Of a stretch of 64,000 nucleotides of DNA, positions 27,940 through 36,931 are shown one piece after another. The first letter of the stretch is position 1. Each line of letters opens with the position of its first letter. A model generated the notes under the pieces. It did not search any database. It saw only the letters and a program-made list of their open reading frames with translations, and was not told the origin of the DNA. Origin of the DNA: JAVJSD01 sp040219575 (GTDB taxonomy: Bacteria; Planctomycetota; Planctomycetia; Pirellulales; Pirellulaceae); the NCBI GenBank assembly GCA_040219575.1, contig JAVJSD010000071.1, positions 103,746 to 167,745 of the forward strand, in the 5' to 3' direction. Made by a program: the position numbers and the translations under genes.

Positions 27940-28515
27940 ATGCCGCAAAGGAATGCGACGTTGTCCGCCGCTGGATTGCTCCGATTCGCCTACTACGCCT
28001 ACCTTTCCCGTCCGGCCGGCGAGCGGGTCCTGTATCGCGCCATGCGCCGTCTCCGCCCTCGTCGCATCGTGGAACTTGGCCTGGGCGACGCCCGACGGGC
28101 GCAGCGGCTGATTCGCACGGCGCAGCGATACGCCGCCGGTGAGTCGGTCCGCTATACGGGCGTCGATCTGTTCGAGATGCGGCCCGCCGAGCAGGCGAGG
28201 ATCGGCATCAAACAGGCCTACCATGACCTGCGGGCCATGGGGGCCACCGTGCAACTGGCGCCGGGCGACCCGTTTTCGGCGCTGGCCCGGATTGCGAACG
28301 CGCTGACCGGGACCGACCTGCTGGTGATCGCGGCCGACAACGACGCCCCCTCGCTGGCGCGGGCCTGGTTCTACATCCCGCGGATGCTGCACGAGCGCAC
28401 CCGTGTGTACCTCGAGCACCGAGATGGCGACGCGAGCACTTTTCGCCTGCTGAAGCGATCCGAGATCGAAGCCCTCGCCGCCACGCACGAGCGTCGCCCC
28501 CGCCGGGCCGCATAA
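27940..28515 (+). CDS. Rossmann-type protein, possibly SAM-binding
   Basis: A 191-residue protein. IVELGLGDARRAQRLI (about 35-50) looks like the glycine-rich motif I of class I methyltransferases, and YTGVDLFEM gives a motif-II-like acidic end. The second half (DLLVIAADNDAPSLARAWFYIPRML) resembles the later strand-helix elements. No catalytic signature is visible, so it might bind nucleotide without methylating. The ATG at 27940 is a guess: the frame stays open from 27763 and no good ribosome site precedes either start. Function unknown. Confidence 0.6.
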   Translation: MPQRNATLSAAGLLRFAYYAYLSRPAGERVLYRAMRRLRPRRIVELGLGDARRAQRLIRTAQRYAAGESVRYTGVDLFEMRPAEQARIGIKQAYHDLRAMGATVQLAPGDPFSALARIANALTGTDLLVIAADNDAPSLARAWFYIPRMLHERTRVYLEHRDGDASTFRLLKRSEIEALAATHERRPRRAA

Positions 28516-28519
28516 GCGT

Positions 28520-28746
28520 GGTGCCGGCAGGCAGGATGCCTTCCCTACGGCGGCGCGTAGGGCAGCCTTCCAGGCTGCCAAGAGGGAACTCGCGAGCGTT
28601 CTGGAATTCGGTTCGGCGACTAAACCTTCAGAAGTCTCACGACTTCTGCTACGCGAATTCGGAGCGATAGCGCCGCCCTCAGGTTTCCCGATGCCGAACC
28701 GCCACTGCGTGGTTCCGGCAGGCAGGATGCCTGCCCTACGGCGGCG
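28520..28746. repeat. Cluster of GTAGGGCAGCCTTCC and REP-like palindromes
   Basis: Contains GCCGGCAGGCAGGATGCC... units at 28524-28581 and 28714-28746 (a second repeat family, also at 49151-49200 and about 62591) and an inverted REP-like unit (TTCAGAAGTCTCACGACTTC) at 28621-28654. Two families are interleaved here. Confidence 0.75.
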
Positions 28747-28755
28747 CATAAGTAA

Positions 28756-28787
28756 CGCGCCGCACTCATAAAAGAGAGTGCGGCGCG
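28756..28787. terminator. Perfect 12-base hairpin
   Basis: CGCGCCGCACTC pairs perfectly with GAGTGCGGCGCG around an eight-base loop (ATAAAAGA). It could terminate the 27940 gene or separate it from the next unit; orientation cannot be decided. Confidence 0.55.
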
Positions 28788-28826
28788 TCGGATGAGTTCG
28801 CCGCGGAAGGACGGTCGGCAACCACG

Positions 28827-29209
28827 TATAATGCGATAAATCGCAGGGCCGGAAAGCCGGTCATCCCGTGTACCTACCACTCTTTCACGGCGAAGGCGAA
28901 CTTCGAAGGGAGCTTTCCCGTTGCACCCGTTGAGCCTTTAGCACGACTACGGTTTGAGTCGCTGCCGAGCGACTCAAGGCGCCGTCGGAGCCGGCATCCC
29001 GTTCGGACTTCGCAACTGCATGTCGATTACTCGGTGCACTCCTTCGTTGCATGCGTTTCGCGTACCGGAAAAAGGGGCGGAACGCTGCACCCTTGGAGCA
29101 GCGATCCGCCCGCCCACAACAGGAGAGAGAGTCGTCTTTTGGTTTCCTTCTCAGGGTAACGGTGTCGCGTTCCGACCGGCACACTTGAGTTTCGCACCGG
29201 TCGGAACGC
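28827..29209 (+). ncRNA. Candidate structured RNA locus, class unknown
   Basis: A consensus TATAAT (28827-28832) is followed, within gene-free DNA, by three strong hairpins: TTGAGTCGCT/AGCGACTCAA (28954-28977, 4-base loop), GGGCGGAACGCTGC/GCAGCGATCCGCCC (29075-29111, one mismatch) and GCGTTCCGACCGG/CCGGTCGGAACGC (29167-29209, perfect 13-base arms). No protein-like ORF covers it. It does not match the RNase P, SRP, tmRNA or 6S patterns I know. The hairpins could instead be repeats or terminators. Confidence 0.35.
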
Positions 29210-29458
29210 AGCCACCAGTAACGTCGTTGTGGGATAGACGCAACCATCGGGCCAAAACACTCGCAAGTGACGCGAATGTTCGTAAGTGGTAATTGTGAAA
29301 CGACTTTGAGAGCTGGAACCTTCAGTCACGGCTCAAGCTCACTTGCTCGATCGCGCTGGCACGGCGCGCGCACGTGGTCTTATTCGCGCGATCCGACAGG
29401 GGTGCTCGATCGGCGGCCGAGACATCGGACCCGGATCGAACGGGTCCTGGTCGTGGCT

Positions 29459-29593
29459 TCAACCCTCGTCGGTCAAATCTTCCACCGCGTCCTCGACCGG
29501 CCCTTCGTCTACTTCGACCTTGCAGCCCGAGAAACTCATCAGGCCGACGGCAAGCGTCATCAACAGCAGTCCCCATTGCATGAAACGTCGCAT
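29459..29593 (-). CDS. Small lipoprotein (44 aa)
   Basis: A 44-codon minus-strand ORF. MRRFMQWGLLLMTLAVGLMS leads to FSGC, a lipobox, and the mature part is a short acidic tail with VDEGPVEDAVEDLTDEG. A good agaggag site lies upstream of the ATG at 29593. This pattern of hydrophobic leader, lipobox, then acidic tail is typical of small planctomycete lipoproteins that are usually missed by length cut-offs. Function unknown. Confidence 0.7.
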   Translation of the reverse strand: MRRFMQWGLLLMTLAVGLMSFSGCKVEVDEGPVEDAVEDLTDEG

Positions 29594-29877
29594 CGGTTCA
29601 ACTCCTCTTGCGAGTCGTGATCGTATTCACCGCAACCTGGAGCGGAACCTACGTCGTTTCCGCGGCGGCAAGTCGCTGGGGCGCTCGACGCACGTCATGT
29701 GCCAGGATCACCCCCAGCCGGTTTTCCTGCGAGAATGGACGGCCTTTCCTGCGAAAAATCCCCGCCGAGCGTCTTCCACGGTTCTGTATTTGTGAAGGCA
29801 GGCTGACGTCCGACGCGGCGATTTGTCGCATCGCGGTGCTGGTGATGGGCGAGGTTTTCGATCGGCGCGGATTCGTA

Positions 29878-29907
29878 TTGACCGTCGAAAAGCGCGACTG
29901 CTAGACT
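29878..29907 (+). promoter_or_regulatory. Sigma70-like promoter (TTGACC-N18-TAGACT)
   Basis: TTGACC (29878-29883) and TAGACT (29902-29907), 18 bases apart, 57 bases before the start codon at 29964. Good candidate for the HAD-like gene. Confidence 0.55.
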
Positions 29908-29963
29908 TCCCCTTCGCTGTGTGATTCTCCGCCCTTTGAAGTGCACCGCACGAGGCCCCAGTG

Positions 29964-30713
29964 ATGGCGGGCTCCTCCGCGCATGACGCGCATCCCACTG
30001 CAGCGTTGGCCGACGCGTTGCTTCCGCGTCCCGCCGCCGCCGTGTTCGACGGCGCCGACGTTCTTTACGACGCCAGCATCTGGTCGCGGTGGCTGGTCCA
30101 GCAATTGCACCGGCTCGGGCTGCATACCCACTACCAACCATTCGTGCACGTGCTGGAGCATGACTATCTGATCCAGGCCTACCGCGGAGTCTGTCCGTAT
30201 TGGCGGGCGATCGGCGACTTTCTCCGTAGCGTCGGCCTCTCGCACGGCCAGGTCGACGAGGTGCTGGTGGCGGCCCAAGGAGCGCAGCGCCGCTTCAGCC
30301 AGTCGTTGCGGCCGTTTCCCGGCGTGCGGCGTACACTGCGAAGTCTGGGGGAAGCCGGTCTGCCGATGGCCGTGCTCTGCAACTCCGAGCAGTCCGCCGA
30401 ACAGGTGGCCGCCACGCTCCACCGATTGGGACTTCGCGAGGATCTGGCGGTGGTGCTTTCGTCGCTCGACCTGGGCATGGCCCTGCCGGAGCCGGGCGCC
30501 TACCAGGCCGCGGCCGAATCGCTCGGCCACTCGGTGGAGCATGTCGTTTACATCGGCCACGATGGTTGTGAACTCGCCGGCGCCGCGGCCGTCGGCATGC
30601 CGACGCTGGCCTTCAACGCCTCGGGGTGCGTCGCCGCCGACGCCCACATCGATCGCTTCGAGCAACTCTTGCTGCTGGCCGGTCCGCTTCGCGCCCGGAT
30701 GACCGCCGGCTGA
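29964..30713 (+). CDS. HAD-like protein with degraded active-site motifs
   Basis: A 249-residue HAD-superfamily protein (cap domain and core order are recognisable: FPGVRRTLRSLGEAGLPMAVLCN). The nucleophile motif reads FDGADVLYD (28-36): D29 is kept but the second Asp is A31. The motif III Lys is missing (ALPEPGAYQ in place of KPxPxxY), and motif IV is YIGHDGCELAG in place of GDxxxD. Together this suggests a non-phosphatase or inactive HAD. A GTG at 29961 directly before the ATG is an alternative start. It precedes hisA by 150 bases and may be unrelated to it. Confidence 0.75.
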   Translation: MAGSSAHDAHPTAALADALLPRPAAAVFDGADVLYDASIWSRWLVQQLHRLGLHTHYQPFVHVLEHDYLIQAYRGVCPYWRAIGDFLRSVGLSHGQVDEVLVAAQGAQRRFSQSLRPFPGVRRTLRSLGEAGLPMAVLCNSEQSAEQVAATLHRLGLREDLAVVLSSLDLGMALPEPGAYQAAAESLGHSVEHVVYIGHDGCELAGAAAVGMPTLAFNASGCVAADAHIDRFEQLLLLAGPLRARMTAG

Positions 30714-30868
30714 GCACGCCCTGCCGCGACGGCTCTTCGTCCAATGCGCCGCGGCGGCTGAAAACGCTCCTGCGGCTTGTTGCGGCCAACTCTTGTAACC
30801 CCTTTCGCAATGTGGCATATTGCGCGTTTCGCCATTCTTAACGCAACGCAGCGAAGAGACTCGAGGGA

Positions 30869-31636
30869 ATGCAGATCTGGCCGGCCATCGACCTGCGAGG
30901 CGGAAAATGCGTGCGGCTGCGGCAGGGTGATTACAACCAGGAGACCGTCTTCGGCGACGATCCGGCCGAGATGGCTCGTCAGTGGGTGCGGCAGGGCGCC
31001 CGGCAACTGCACCTGGTCGATCTGGACGGCGCCCGCGACGGGACCTCCGCCAATCGAGAGGCCCTGCAGGCGATCGTATCGGCGGTGGAGGTCCCCTGCC
31101 AGGTCGGCGGCGGCATCCGCGACGAGGCGACGATCGACGACCTCTTTGCGCTGGGGGTGGCCCGACTGGTGGTTGGCACCCGCGCGCTGACCGATCCCGA
31201 GTGGTTCCTCTCCATGTGCCGCCGGCATCCCCAGCGAATGGTCGTGGGCATCGACGCCCGCGACGGCCTGGCGGCCACCGACGGCTGGCTGGAGACGAGC
31301 CAGACGTCGGCCGTGGAGTTGGCGTCGTGCTTCGCCGGCGCGCCGCTGGCCGGGATCGTGTACACGGATATCGCCAAGGACGGCATGATGGCGGGCCCCA
31401 ATCTTTCGGCGATGGCCGAGATGCTGGCCAGCACCGACGCCCCGGTGATCGCCTCGGGCGGTGTCACGACCGCCGCCGACGTGGCGGCTCTGGCCGAACT
31501 GGGCGTGGCGGGATGCATTATCGGCCGAACGCTGTACGAAGGAAAACTATCGCTTGCCGACGCCTTGGCGGCGGCGCAGGCGTCAGTCGCAGAACAATCA
31601 GCCCAAGGAAAACGGCATGGCAAAAGCGAAAGTTGA
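30869..31636 (+). CDS. hisA: HisA: phosphoribosylformimino-5-aminoimidazole carboxamide ribotide isomerase
   Basis: A 255-residue TIM barrel; the family is about 245 residues. It catalyses the fourth step in histidine biosynthesis, opening the ribose ring of ProFAR. Hallmarks: WPAIDLRGGKCVRL at the N-terminus, the catalytic Asp pair (D8 and the Asp of VGIDARDG), VGGGIRD phosphate-binding loop and IASGGVTTAADV near the C-terminus. The last 20 bases overlap the start of the EF-G-like gene. It is isolated from other his genes in this window, which is common in planctomycetes. Confidence 0.95.
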   Translation: MQIWPAIDLRGGKCVRLRQGDYNQETVFGDDPAEMARQWVRQGARQLHLVDLDGARDGTSANREALQAIVSAVEVPCQVGGGIRDEATIDDLFALGVARLVVGTRALTDPEWFLSMCRRHPQRMVVGIDARDGLAATDGWLETSQTSAVELASCFAGAPLAGIVYTDIAKDGMMAGPNLSAMAEMLASTDAPVIASGGVTTAADVAALAELGVAGCIIGRTLYEGKLSLADALAAAQASVAEQSAQGKRHGKSES

Positions 31637-33713
31637 AGATATTCGCAACGTGGTGTTTTGCGGTCACGGTTCGACCGGCAAGACGACGCTCGTCGATCAA
31701 ATGCTGGTCAAGACCGGCACGCTCAACGCCAATCCCAGCGTCGACGACGGCACCAGCATCTGCGACTTCGACCCCGAAGAGAAAACCCACAAGTACACCA
31801 TCGAGGCCAGCATCGCGCATCTGGAGCACGCCGGCAAGCATTTCAACCTCATCGACACGCCCGGCCGTCCCGACTTCATCGGCCAGGTGGTCGGCTCGTT
31901 GTACGGCGTCGACACGGCGGTGATCGTGATCAACGCCCAGTCCGGCATCGAAGTCAACACCCGCCGCGTGTTCGACGAGGCCGGCAAGGCGGGGCTCGGG
32001 CGGATGATCGTCATCAACAAGATGGACGCCGAAAACATCGAATTCGACCAGTTGATGAACGGCATCCGCGAAATGTGGGGCAACCAGTGCGTGCTGCTCA
32101 ACGTGCCGCGGGGCCACGGGCACGATTTCAAGGGCGTGGCCAGCACGCTCAACGTGCCGGGCGACACGTCCGGCGCGCTCGTCGATCCCACCGAGATTCA
32201 CGATCCCCTGCTGGAGTCGATCATCGAGGTCGACGAGGCGGTGATGGAGCGCTACTTCGAAGGCACGCAGCCCACCGACGAGGAACTCTCGCGGTTGATC
32301 GTCCGGGCCGTGGCCGAAGGGTCGCTGATTCCCGTGCTGTGCACCTCGGCCAAGCAGGGCGTCGGCGTGCTGGAAGTGCTCGACGCCCTGGCCATGGCGG
32401 GCCTGCCGCCCGACGCGATTCCGCGGCAGGCGAAAAAGGGCGAGGAGACGATCGATCTCAAGCCCGACCCCAACGGTCCGCTGGTGGCGCGCGTCTTCAA
32501 GACCCGCATCGACCCTTTCGTACAGAAGCTGAGCTTCCTCCGCGTCTTCTCCGGCACGCTCAAGAAAGATCAGCACGTCGAGGCCACCTCGGCCCGCCGC
32601 GGTGTGAAGATGGGGCCGTTGCTGCAAGTGCAGGCCGAACATACCGACAACGTCGACGAGGCGACGCCGGGCGACATCGTGGCGGTCGCCAAGATGGACG
32701 AACTGCACACCGACACCACGCTGGGCGAATACGCGATGCCCAAAATGGTGTTCCCCACGCCGATGGTCGGCCTGGCGGTCACCCCCAAGAGCCGCGGCGA
32801 CGAGACGAAACTGTCGGGAGCGCTGCACAAGGTGGTCGAGGAGGATCCCACCTTCCATCTCGACCGCGACGCGCAGACCAAGGAACTGGTCATGACCGGC
32901 ATGAGCGACCTGCACCTGAAAATCATTCAGGAGCGGTTGCACCGCCGCGACAAGTTGGACGTGGAGACCAAGGAGCCGAAGATCCCCTTCCGCGAGACGA
33001 TTCAGGCGCCTGCGGAAGGCAGCTACCGCCACAAGAAGCAGAGCGGCGGCCGCGGCCAGTTCGGCGAAGTGCACATCCGCATGCTGCCGCTGCCTCGCGG
33101 CACCGATATCGAGGAGTTCTGCAGCAAGTCCCGCTTCCCCTCGATGAAGGAGCACCACTACGACGAGGCGCACAACTTCCTGTGGGTCGATTCGATCGTC
33201 GGCGGGGTGATCCCCGGCAACTTCATGCCGGCCATCGAGAAGGGTTTCAAGGAGCGGCTCGAAGGCGGCGTCATCGCCGGCCATCAAGTGCAGGACCTGT
33301 GCGTCGAAGTCCATTTCGGCAAGTACCACGATGTGGACAGCTCGGAAGCCGCCTTCAAGACGGCCGCCCGAATGGCCTTCAAGCAGGTGTTCGAAAAGGC
33401 CAAGCCCGCCCTGCTCGAACCGGTGGTGAAACTGGAAGTCACCGTCCCCGAGGACAACGTGGGCGACGTCTACAGCGACATGTCGAGCCGCGGCGGACGC
33501 GTGCAGGGCTCCGACGCGGCGGGCGGCAATTTCCAGACGGTGAAAGCCGAGGTGCCGCTCCGCGAAGTGACCACCTACGCCCGCACCCTCAGCGGCATGA
33601 CCGGCGGCCACGGCAGCTACTCGATGGAGTTCAGCCACTACGAAGTGATGCCGCCCAACGTGCAGCAGGACATCATCTCCAAGGCCAAACTCGAGGAAGA
33701 AGAGGAAGACTGA
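31617..33713 (+). CDS. Elongation factor G-like GTPase (EF-G2 type)
   Basis: A 698-residue translational GTPase with the usual five EF-G domains. G1 is GHGSTGKTT (16-24), DTPG and NKMD follow as G3 and G4. The G2 region reads EEKTHKYTIEASIA in place of RGITI of canonical EF-G, and the domain IV segment HNFLWVDSIVGGVIPGNF is present. This matches EF-G2/FusA2-like proteins, whose role is less clear than that of the main EF-G; they may not support ribosome-dependent GTP hydrolysis at the usual rate. The start overlaps the end of hisA by 20 bases; caag-gaaaacggc precedes it, and translational coupling is likely. Confidence 0.88.
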   Translation: MAKAKVEDIRNVVFCGHGSTGKTTLVDQMLVKTGTLNANPSVDDGTSICDFDPEEKTHKYTIEASIAHLEHAGKHFNLIDTPGRPDFIGQVVGSLYGVDTAVIVINAQSGIEVNTRRVFDEAGKAGLGRMIVINKMDAENIEFDQLMNGIREMWGNQCVLLNVPRGHGHDFKGVASTLNVPGDTSGALVDPTEIHDPLLESIIEVDEAVMERYFEGTQPTDEELSRLIVRAVAEGSLIPVLCTSAKQGVGVLEVLDALAMAGLPPDAIPRQAKKGEETIDLKPDPNGPLVARVFKTRIDPFVQKLSFLRVFSGTLKKDQHVEATSARRGVKMGPLLQVQAEHTDNVDEATPGDIVAVAKMDELHTDTTLGEYAMPKMVFPTPMVGLAVTPKSRGDETKLSGALHKVVEEDPTFHLDRDAQTKELVMTGMSDLHLKIIQERLHRRDKLDVETKEPKIPFRETIQAPAEGSYRHKKQSGGRGQFGEVHIRMLPLPRGTDIEEFCSKSRFPSMKEHHYDEAHNFLWVDSIVGGVIPGNFMPAIEKGFKERLEGGVIAGHQVQDLCVEVHFGKYHDVDSSEAAFKTAARMAFKQVFEKAKPALLEPVVKLEVTVPEDNVGDVYSDMSSRGGRVQGSDAAGGNFQTVKAEVPLREVTTYARTLSGMTGGHGSYSMEFSHYEVMPPNVQQDIISKAKLEEEEED

Positions 33714-34194
33714 GGCCCGGCCTTCGCGTTTTCTTTCACTTCAACAATCAACAATCGGAGTTCATCAATCATCAATCCGGCCGCCGCGCCGGTTTTGAAT
33801 CACCATGGATGCGTGTTAACGGTTGAAGCAACGAGTGCAGTCGGGACATGGGCGGCGCCATGGGGCGGAAGTCGAGAGTGAACAAGAGGTTATCGCAGGC
33901 CGCATCCTTCGGGCCTTCGTCCTGGCGGACGGGCGTTACGGCCACTGGGGCAGGGCCGCTTGTTTCTCGACGTGTTCCATCGGCGGCGGCCCCGCGGCGG
34001 CCACCCCATCCCTTGGCCGCGGTTTCGTGGTACAAGAGGGATCGCCTGGCGCCCAGCCGCGGCAACGACCGGCAGCAAACCGCCGACGCAGTCGCGGGGC
34101 GACGCGACCCGCGCGGCTGCCGGCGCCATCGGCAATCCACATACCGCCCCGCAACTCCGTTTCTCTCCTCGCCGGTCGAGGCACACGGTTCAAC
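33714..34194. other. Gene-free interval before ppc, with CTTCAACAATC repeat
   Basis: About 480 bases. The left part has the repeat CTTCAACAATCAACAATCGG and TCATCAATCATCAATC at 33739-33777. Reading frames continuing ppc upstream are open but give low-complexity sequence and have no ATG near ppc's first conserved residues. Confidence 0.5.
33739..33777. repeat. CTTCAACAATCAACAATC repeat
   Basis: Same unit occurs at 63839-63864 and, as an inverted pair, at 62692-62773. Always at the 3' side of or near coding regions. Confidence 0.6.
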
Positions 34195-36927
34195 TTGCGC
34201 GACAACAAGCAGATGCTGGCCGCCATGCTCGACGAAATCGTCGAGGAGCACGTCGGCCACGAACACTTCCACGTCATCAACACGCTTCGCCGGCTGGCCA
34301 AGGAGCGCCGTGCGGGACTTCCCGGCGTCGAGGCCGAACTCGTCCGACGCATCGAGGCGCTCACCAAGGAAGAGACGCGCGAGGCGATCCGGGCGCTGAG
34401 CATCTACTTCGACCTGGCCAACATGGCCGAGGACTGCCGCCGCATCGAGGTGCTGCGCGAACGCGGGCGGCAGGCGGGCACGCGACCGATTCACGAATCG
34501 CTGGCCGACGCCGTGGCGCAGTTGAAGGCCGCCGGGCTCGACGCCGCGCAGGTGCAGGCCCTGCTCGATCGGTTGTCGATCGACATGGTCTTCACCGCGC
34601 ATCCCACCGAGGCCAAACGCCGCACCACGCGCAACCTGCTTCGCCGCATGCGCTCGATCCTGGAGGAATTCCGCCACCAGGACCTGCTCCCGGCGGAGAT
34701 CGACGACCGCACCGACGAACTCCGCAGCCTGATGATGGTGCTGTGGGAGACGGAGATGATCCGCCCTCGCCCGCCGGAAGTGCTCGACGAGGTGGCCCGA
34801 GGACTGTACTTCACGGCCGGTTTGTGGGACGTGGCGCCGCAGTTGCTCAACGGACTGCGCAAGGCGATCGCCGATCACTATCCAGACGACAAGATCACGG
34901 TGCCGCAGTTCCTGCGGTTCGGCTCGTGGATGGGGGGCGATCGCGACGGCAATCCCAACGTCACCGCCGACGTCACGGCCGAGGTGCTGACGGTGCTCCG
35001 CCGCCACACCGTCGAGCAGCATCTCGCCACCTGCCGCGACCTGCGCTGGGTGCTGGTGATGTCGGGCCGCGAGACGCATCCCGACAAGCGGCTGGTCGAC
35101 GCCGTCTCGCAGGCCGGCGTCCGCTGGCCGGAGCTGCGCGAGCGGCTGGAGTTCATCTCGCCGCACGAAATCTTCCGCGCCTGGATGACGGTGATTCGCC
35201 ACCGGCTGGAATTGACCGTCGACGCCGACGCGGGTTCGGCCAGCGCCGTCGGCGGGTATGCCTCGGCCGACGAACTCGAGGCCGACGTGAAACTCCTGGC
35301 CGACTCGATCATCGCCGACGGCGGCCAGCGGATCGTCGACACGTTCCTCGTGCCCTGGCTCGATCAGATTCGCACCTTCGGCTTTCACTTCGCCCGGCTC
35401 GACGTGCGGCAGGACAGCTTCGACCACGAACAGGCGCTGGCGGAGATGCTCCGCATGGCCGGCGCGTGCGACGACTACGGCGCGCTCGACGAGCGCGGCA
35501 AGCAGAAGATTCTGGTCGAAGCGCTGAAGCTCCCCGTCCCCTGGCCGAAGGATGCCAAAGCGCTCGACGGCGGAACGCGCGAGTCGATTGCCTTGCTGCG
35601 GCTGTTGGCGCGTACCGTCAAGGTGCAAGGCACGGGACCGCTCGGCGGCTACGTGATCAGCATGACGCACCACGTCAGCGATCTGCTCGAGGTGCTGCTG
35701 GTCTGGACCTGGGCCTGGCGCGAACTGACCGGCGGCGACGACGACCTGCCGTACCTGCCGATCGTGCCGCTCTTCGAAACCATCGACGACCTGAAGCGCG
35801 CCAGCGACGTGCTGGCGGCGCTGCTGGAGAACGAGACCTACCGCGAGTACCTGCGCCGCAGTCCGCTCAGCGAGCAGATGATCATGCTGGGCTACTCCGA
35901 CAGCACCAAAGACGGCGGTTACGTGGCGGCCGTGTGGGGGCTCAACCGCGCCATGCACGAACTGGCCGCCGTCGCCGCCCGGCACGACGTGCGGATCGTC
36001 ACCTTTCACGGACGCGGCGGCGCCCTCGGTCGCGGCGGCGGACCCACCGCGCGCGCCATTCGCTCGCTGCCGCCGGTCGCCATCGGCGGCGCCATCCGCA
36101 TGACCGAACAGGGCGAGGTGCTGGCCGAACGCTACGACGATCCCAATATCGCCCGCCGCCACCTGGAGCAGGTCTGCTGGGCGGTGATGCTGATCACCGG
36201 CGTGCCCGAACCGCTGCCGCGGCCCGAGTGGGTGGCGATGATGAACGACCTGTCGGAGCGGGCCCTGGCCCACTACCGAAAGCTGATCGAGGATCCCGGC
36301 TTTCTGGCGTTCTTCGATCGGGCCACGCCGATTTCGGAAATCGAACGACTGCCGATCGGTTCGCGTCCGGCCAAACGCCGCGAAAGAAAGTCGCTGGCCG
36401 ACCTGCGGGCGATTCCCTGGACGTTCGCCTGGACGCAATGCCGTCAGATTCTGCCGGCCTGGTTCGGGTTGGGGACGGCGATCTCGCAGATTGTCGAAGG
36501 CGGCGACGACGCCTGGCAACCGCTCCAGCAGATGTACCGCGAGTGGCCGTTCTTCCAGGCGCTGATCGACAACGCCGAACTCGCCCTGGCCAAGGCCGAC
36601 ATGGGCATCGCCCGACAGTACACGCTGTTGGACGAGGAGCCCAGCGCGGAACGCCTCCGCCAGACGATCGCCTCGGAGTACGACCTCAGCCGCGGGGCGG
36701 TGTTGATGATCACCGGCGTGCCGGAACTTTTGGGCGGCACGCCCTGGCTGCAGCGATCGATCGGCGAACGCAATCCGTACGTCGATCCGCTCAACTTTCT
36801 GCAGGTGGAACTGCTGAAACGCCTCCGCCACGCGGACGCCGACGACGAGCCCGAAGTCGCCGCGCTGCGCGACCTAGTGCGGATGAGCATTCAGGGCGTG
36901 GCGGCCGGGTTGCGGACGACGGGGTGA
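34195..36927 (+). CDS. ppc: Phosphoenolpyruvate carboxylase
   Basis: A 910-residue enzyme (family about 880-950) that fixes bicarbonate onto PEP to give oxaloacetate, replenishing the TCA cycle. Key motifs: VFTAHPTEAKRRT with the catalytic His, GSWMGGDRDGNP, GYSDSTKDGGYVAA with the bicarbonate Lys, FHGRGGALGRGGG, and the C-terminal NPYVDPLNFLQVELL. The start is set at the TTG at 34195, because alignment with the known N-terminus (L-RDN--ML-x-LDEIV) leaves no nearby ATG in frame; an open frame reaches back to 33823 but encodes unlikely residues. Confidence is high for identity and moderate for the start. A nested palindrome follows. Confidence 0.95.
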   Translation: MRDNKQMLAAMLDEIVEEHVGHEHFHVINTLRRLAKERRAGLPGVEAELVRRIEALTKEETREAIRALSIYFDLANMAEDCRRIEVLRERGRQAGTRPIHESLADAVAQLKAAGLDAAQVQALLDRLSIDMVFTAHPTEAKRRTTRNLLRRMRSILEEFRHQDLLPAEIDDRTDELRSLMMVLWETEMIRPRPPEVLDEVARGLYFTAGLWDVAPQLLNGLRKAIADHYPDDKITVPQFLRFGSWMGGDRDGNPNVTADVTAEVLTVLRRHTVEQHLATCRDLRWVLVMSGRETHPDKRLVDAVSQAGVRWPELRERLEFISPHEIFRAWMTVIRHRLELTVDADAGSASAVGGYASADELEADVKLLADSIIADGGQRIVDTFLVPWLDQIRTFGFHFARLDVRQDSFDHEQALAEMLRMAGACDDYGALDERGKQKILVEALKLPVPWPKDAKALDGGTRESIALLRLLARTVKVQGTGPLGGYVISMTHHVSDLLEVLLVWTWAWRELTGGDDDLPYLPIVPLFETIDDLKRASDVLAALLENETYREYLRRSPLSEQMIMLGYSDSTKDGGYVAAVWGLNRAMHELAAVAARHDVRIVTFHGRGGALGRGGGPTARAIRSLPPVAIGGAIRMTEQGEVLAERYDDPNIARRHLEQVCWAVMLITGVPEPLPRPEWVAMMNDLSERALAHYRKLIEDPGFLAFFDRATPISEIERLPIGSRPAKRRERKSLADLRAIPWTFAWTQCRQILPAWFGLGTAISQIVEGGDDAWQPLQQMYREWPFFQALIDNAELALAKADMGIARQYTLLDEEPSAERLRQTIASEYDLSRGAVLMITGVPELLGGTPWLQRSIGERNPYVDPLNFLQVELLKRLRHADADDEPEVAALRDLVRMSIQGVAAGLRTTG

Positions 36928-36931
36928 GGTT

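Noticed and set aside
28827..29209. tmRNA, SRP RNA or 6S RNA
   Set aside because: The hallmark sequences (for example the SRP GGTCAGGTCCGGAAGGAAGC-type loop or the tmRNA tRNA-like ends) are absent.
33772..36831. Long minus-strand open frame (1019 codons) opposite ppc
   Set aside because: It is the complement of the phosphoenolpyruvate carboxylase gene; GC-rich codon use keeps the opposite frame open. No recognisable domain.
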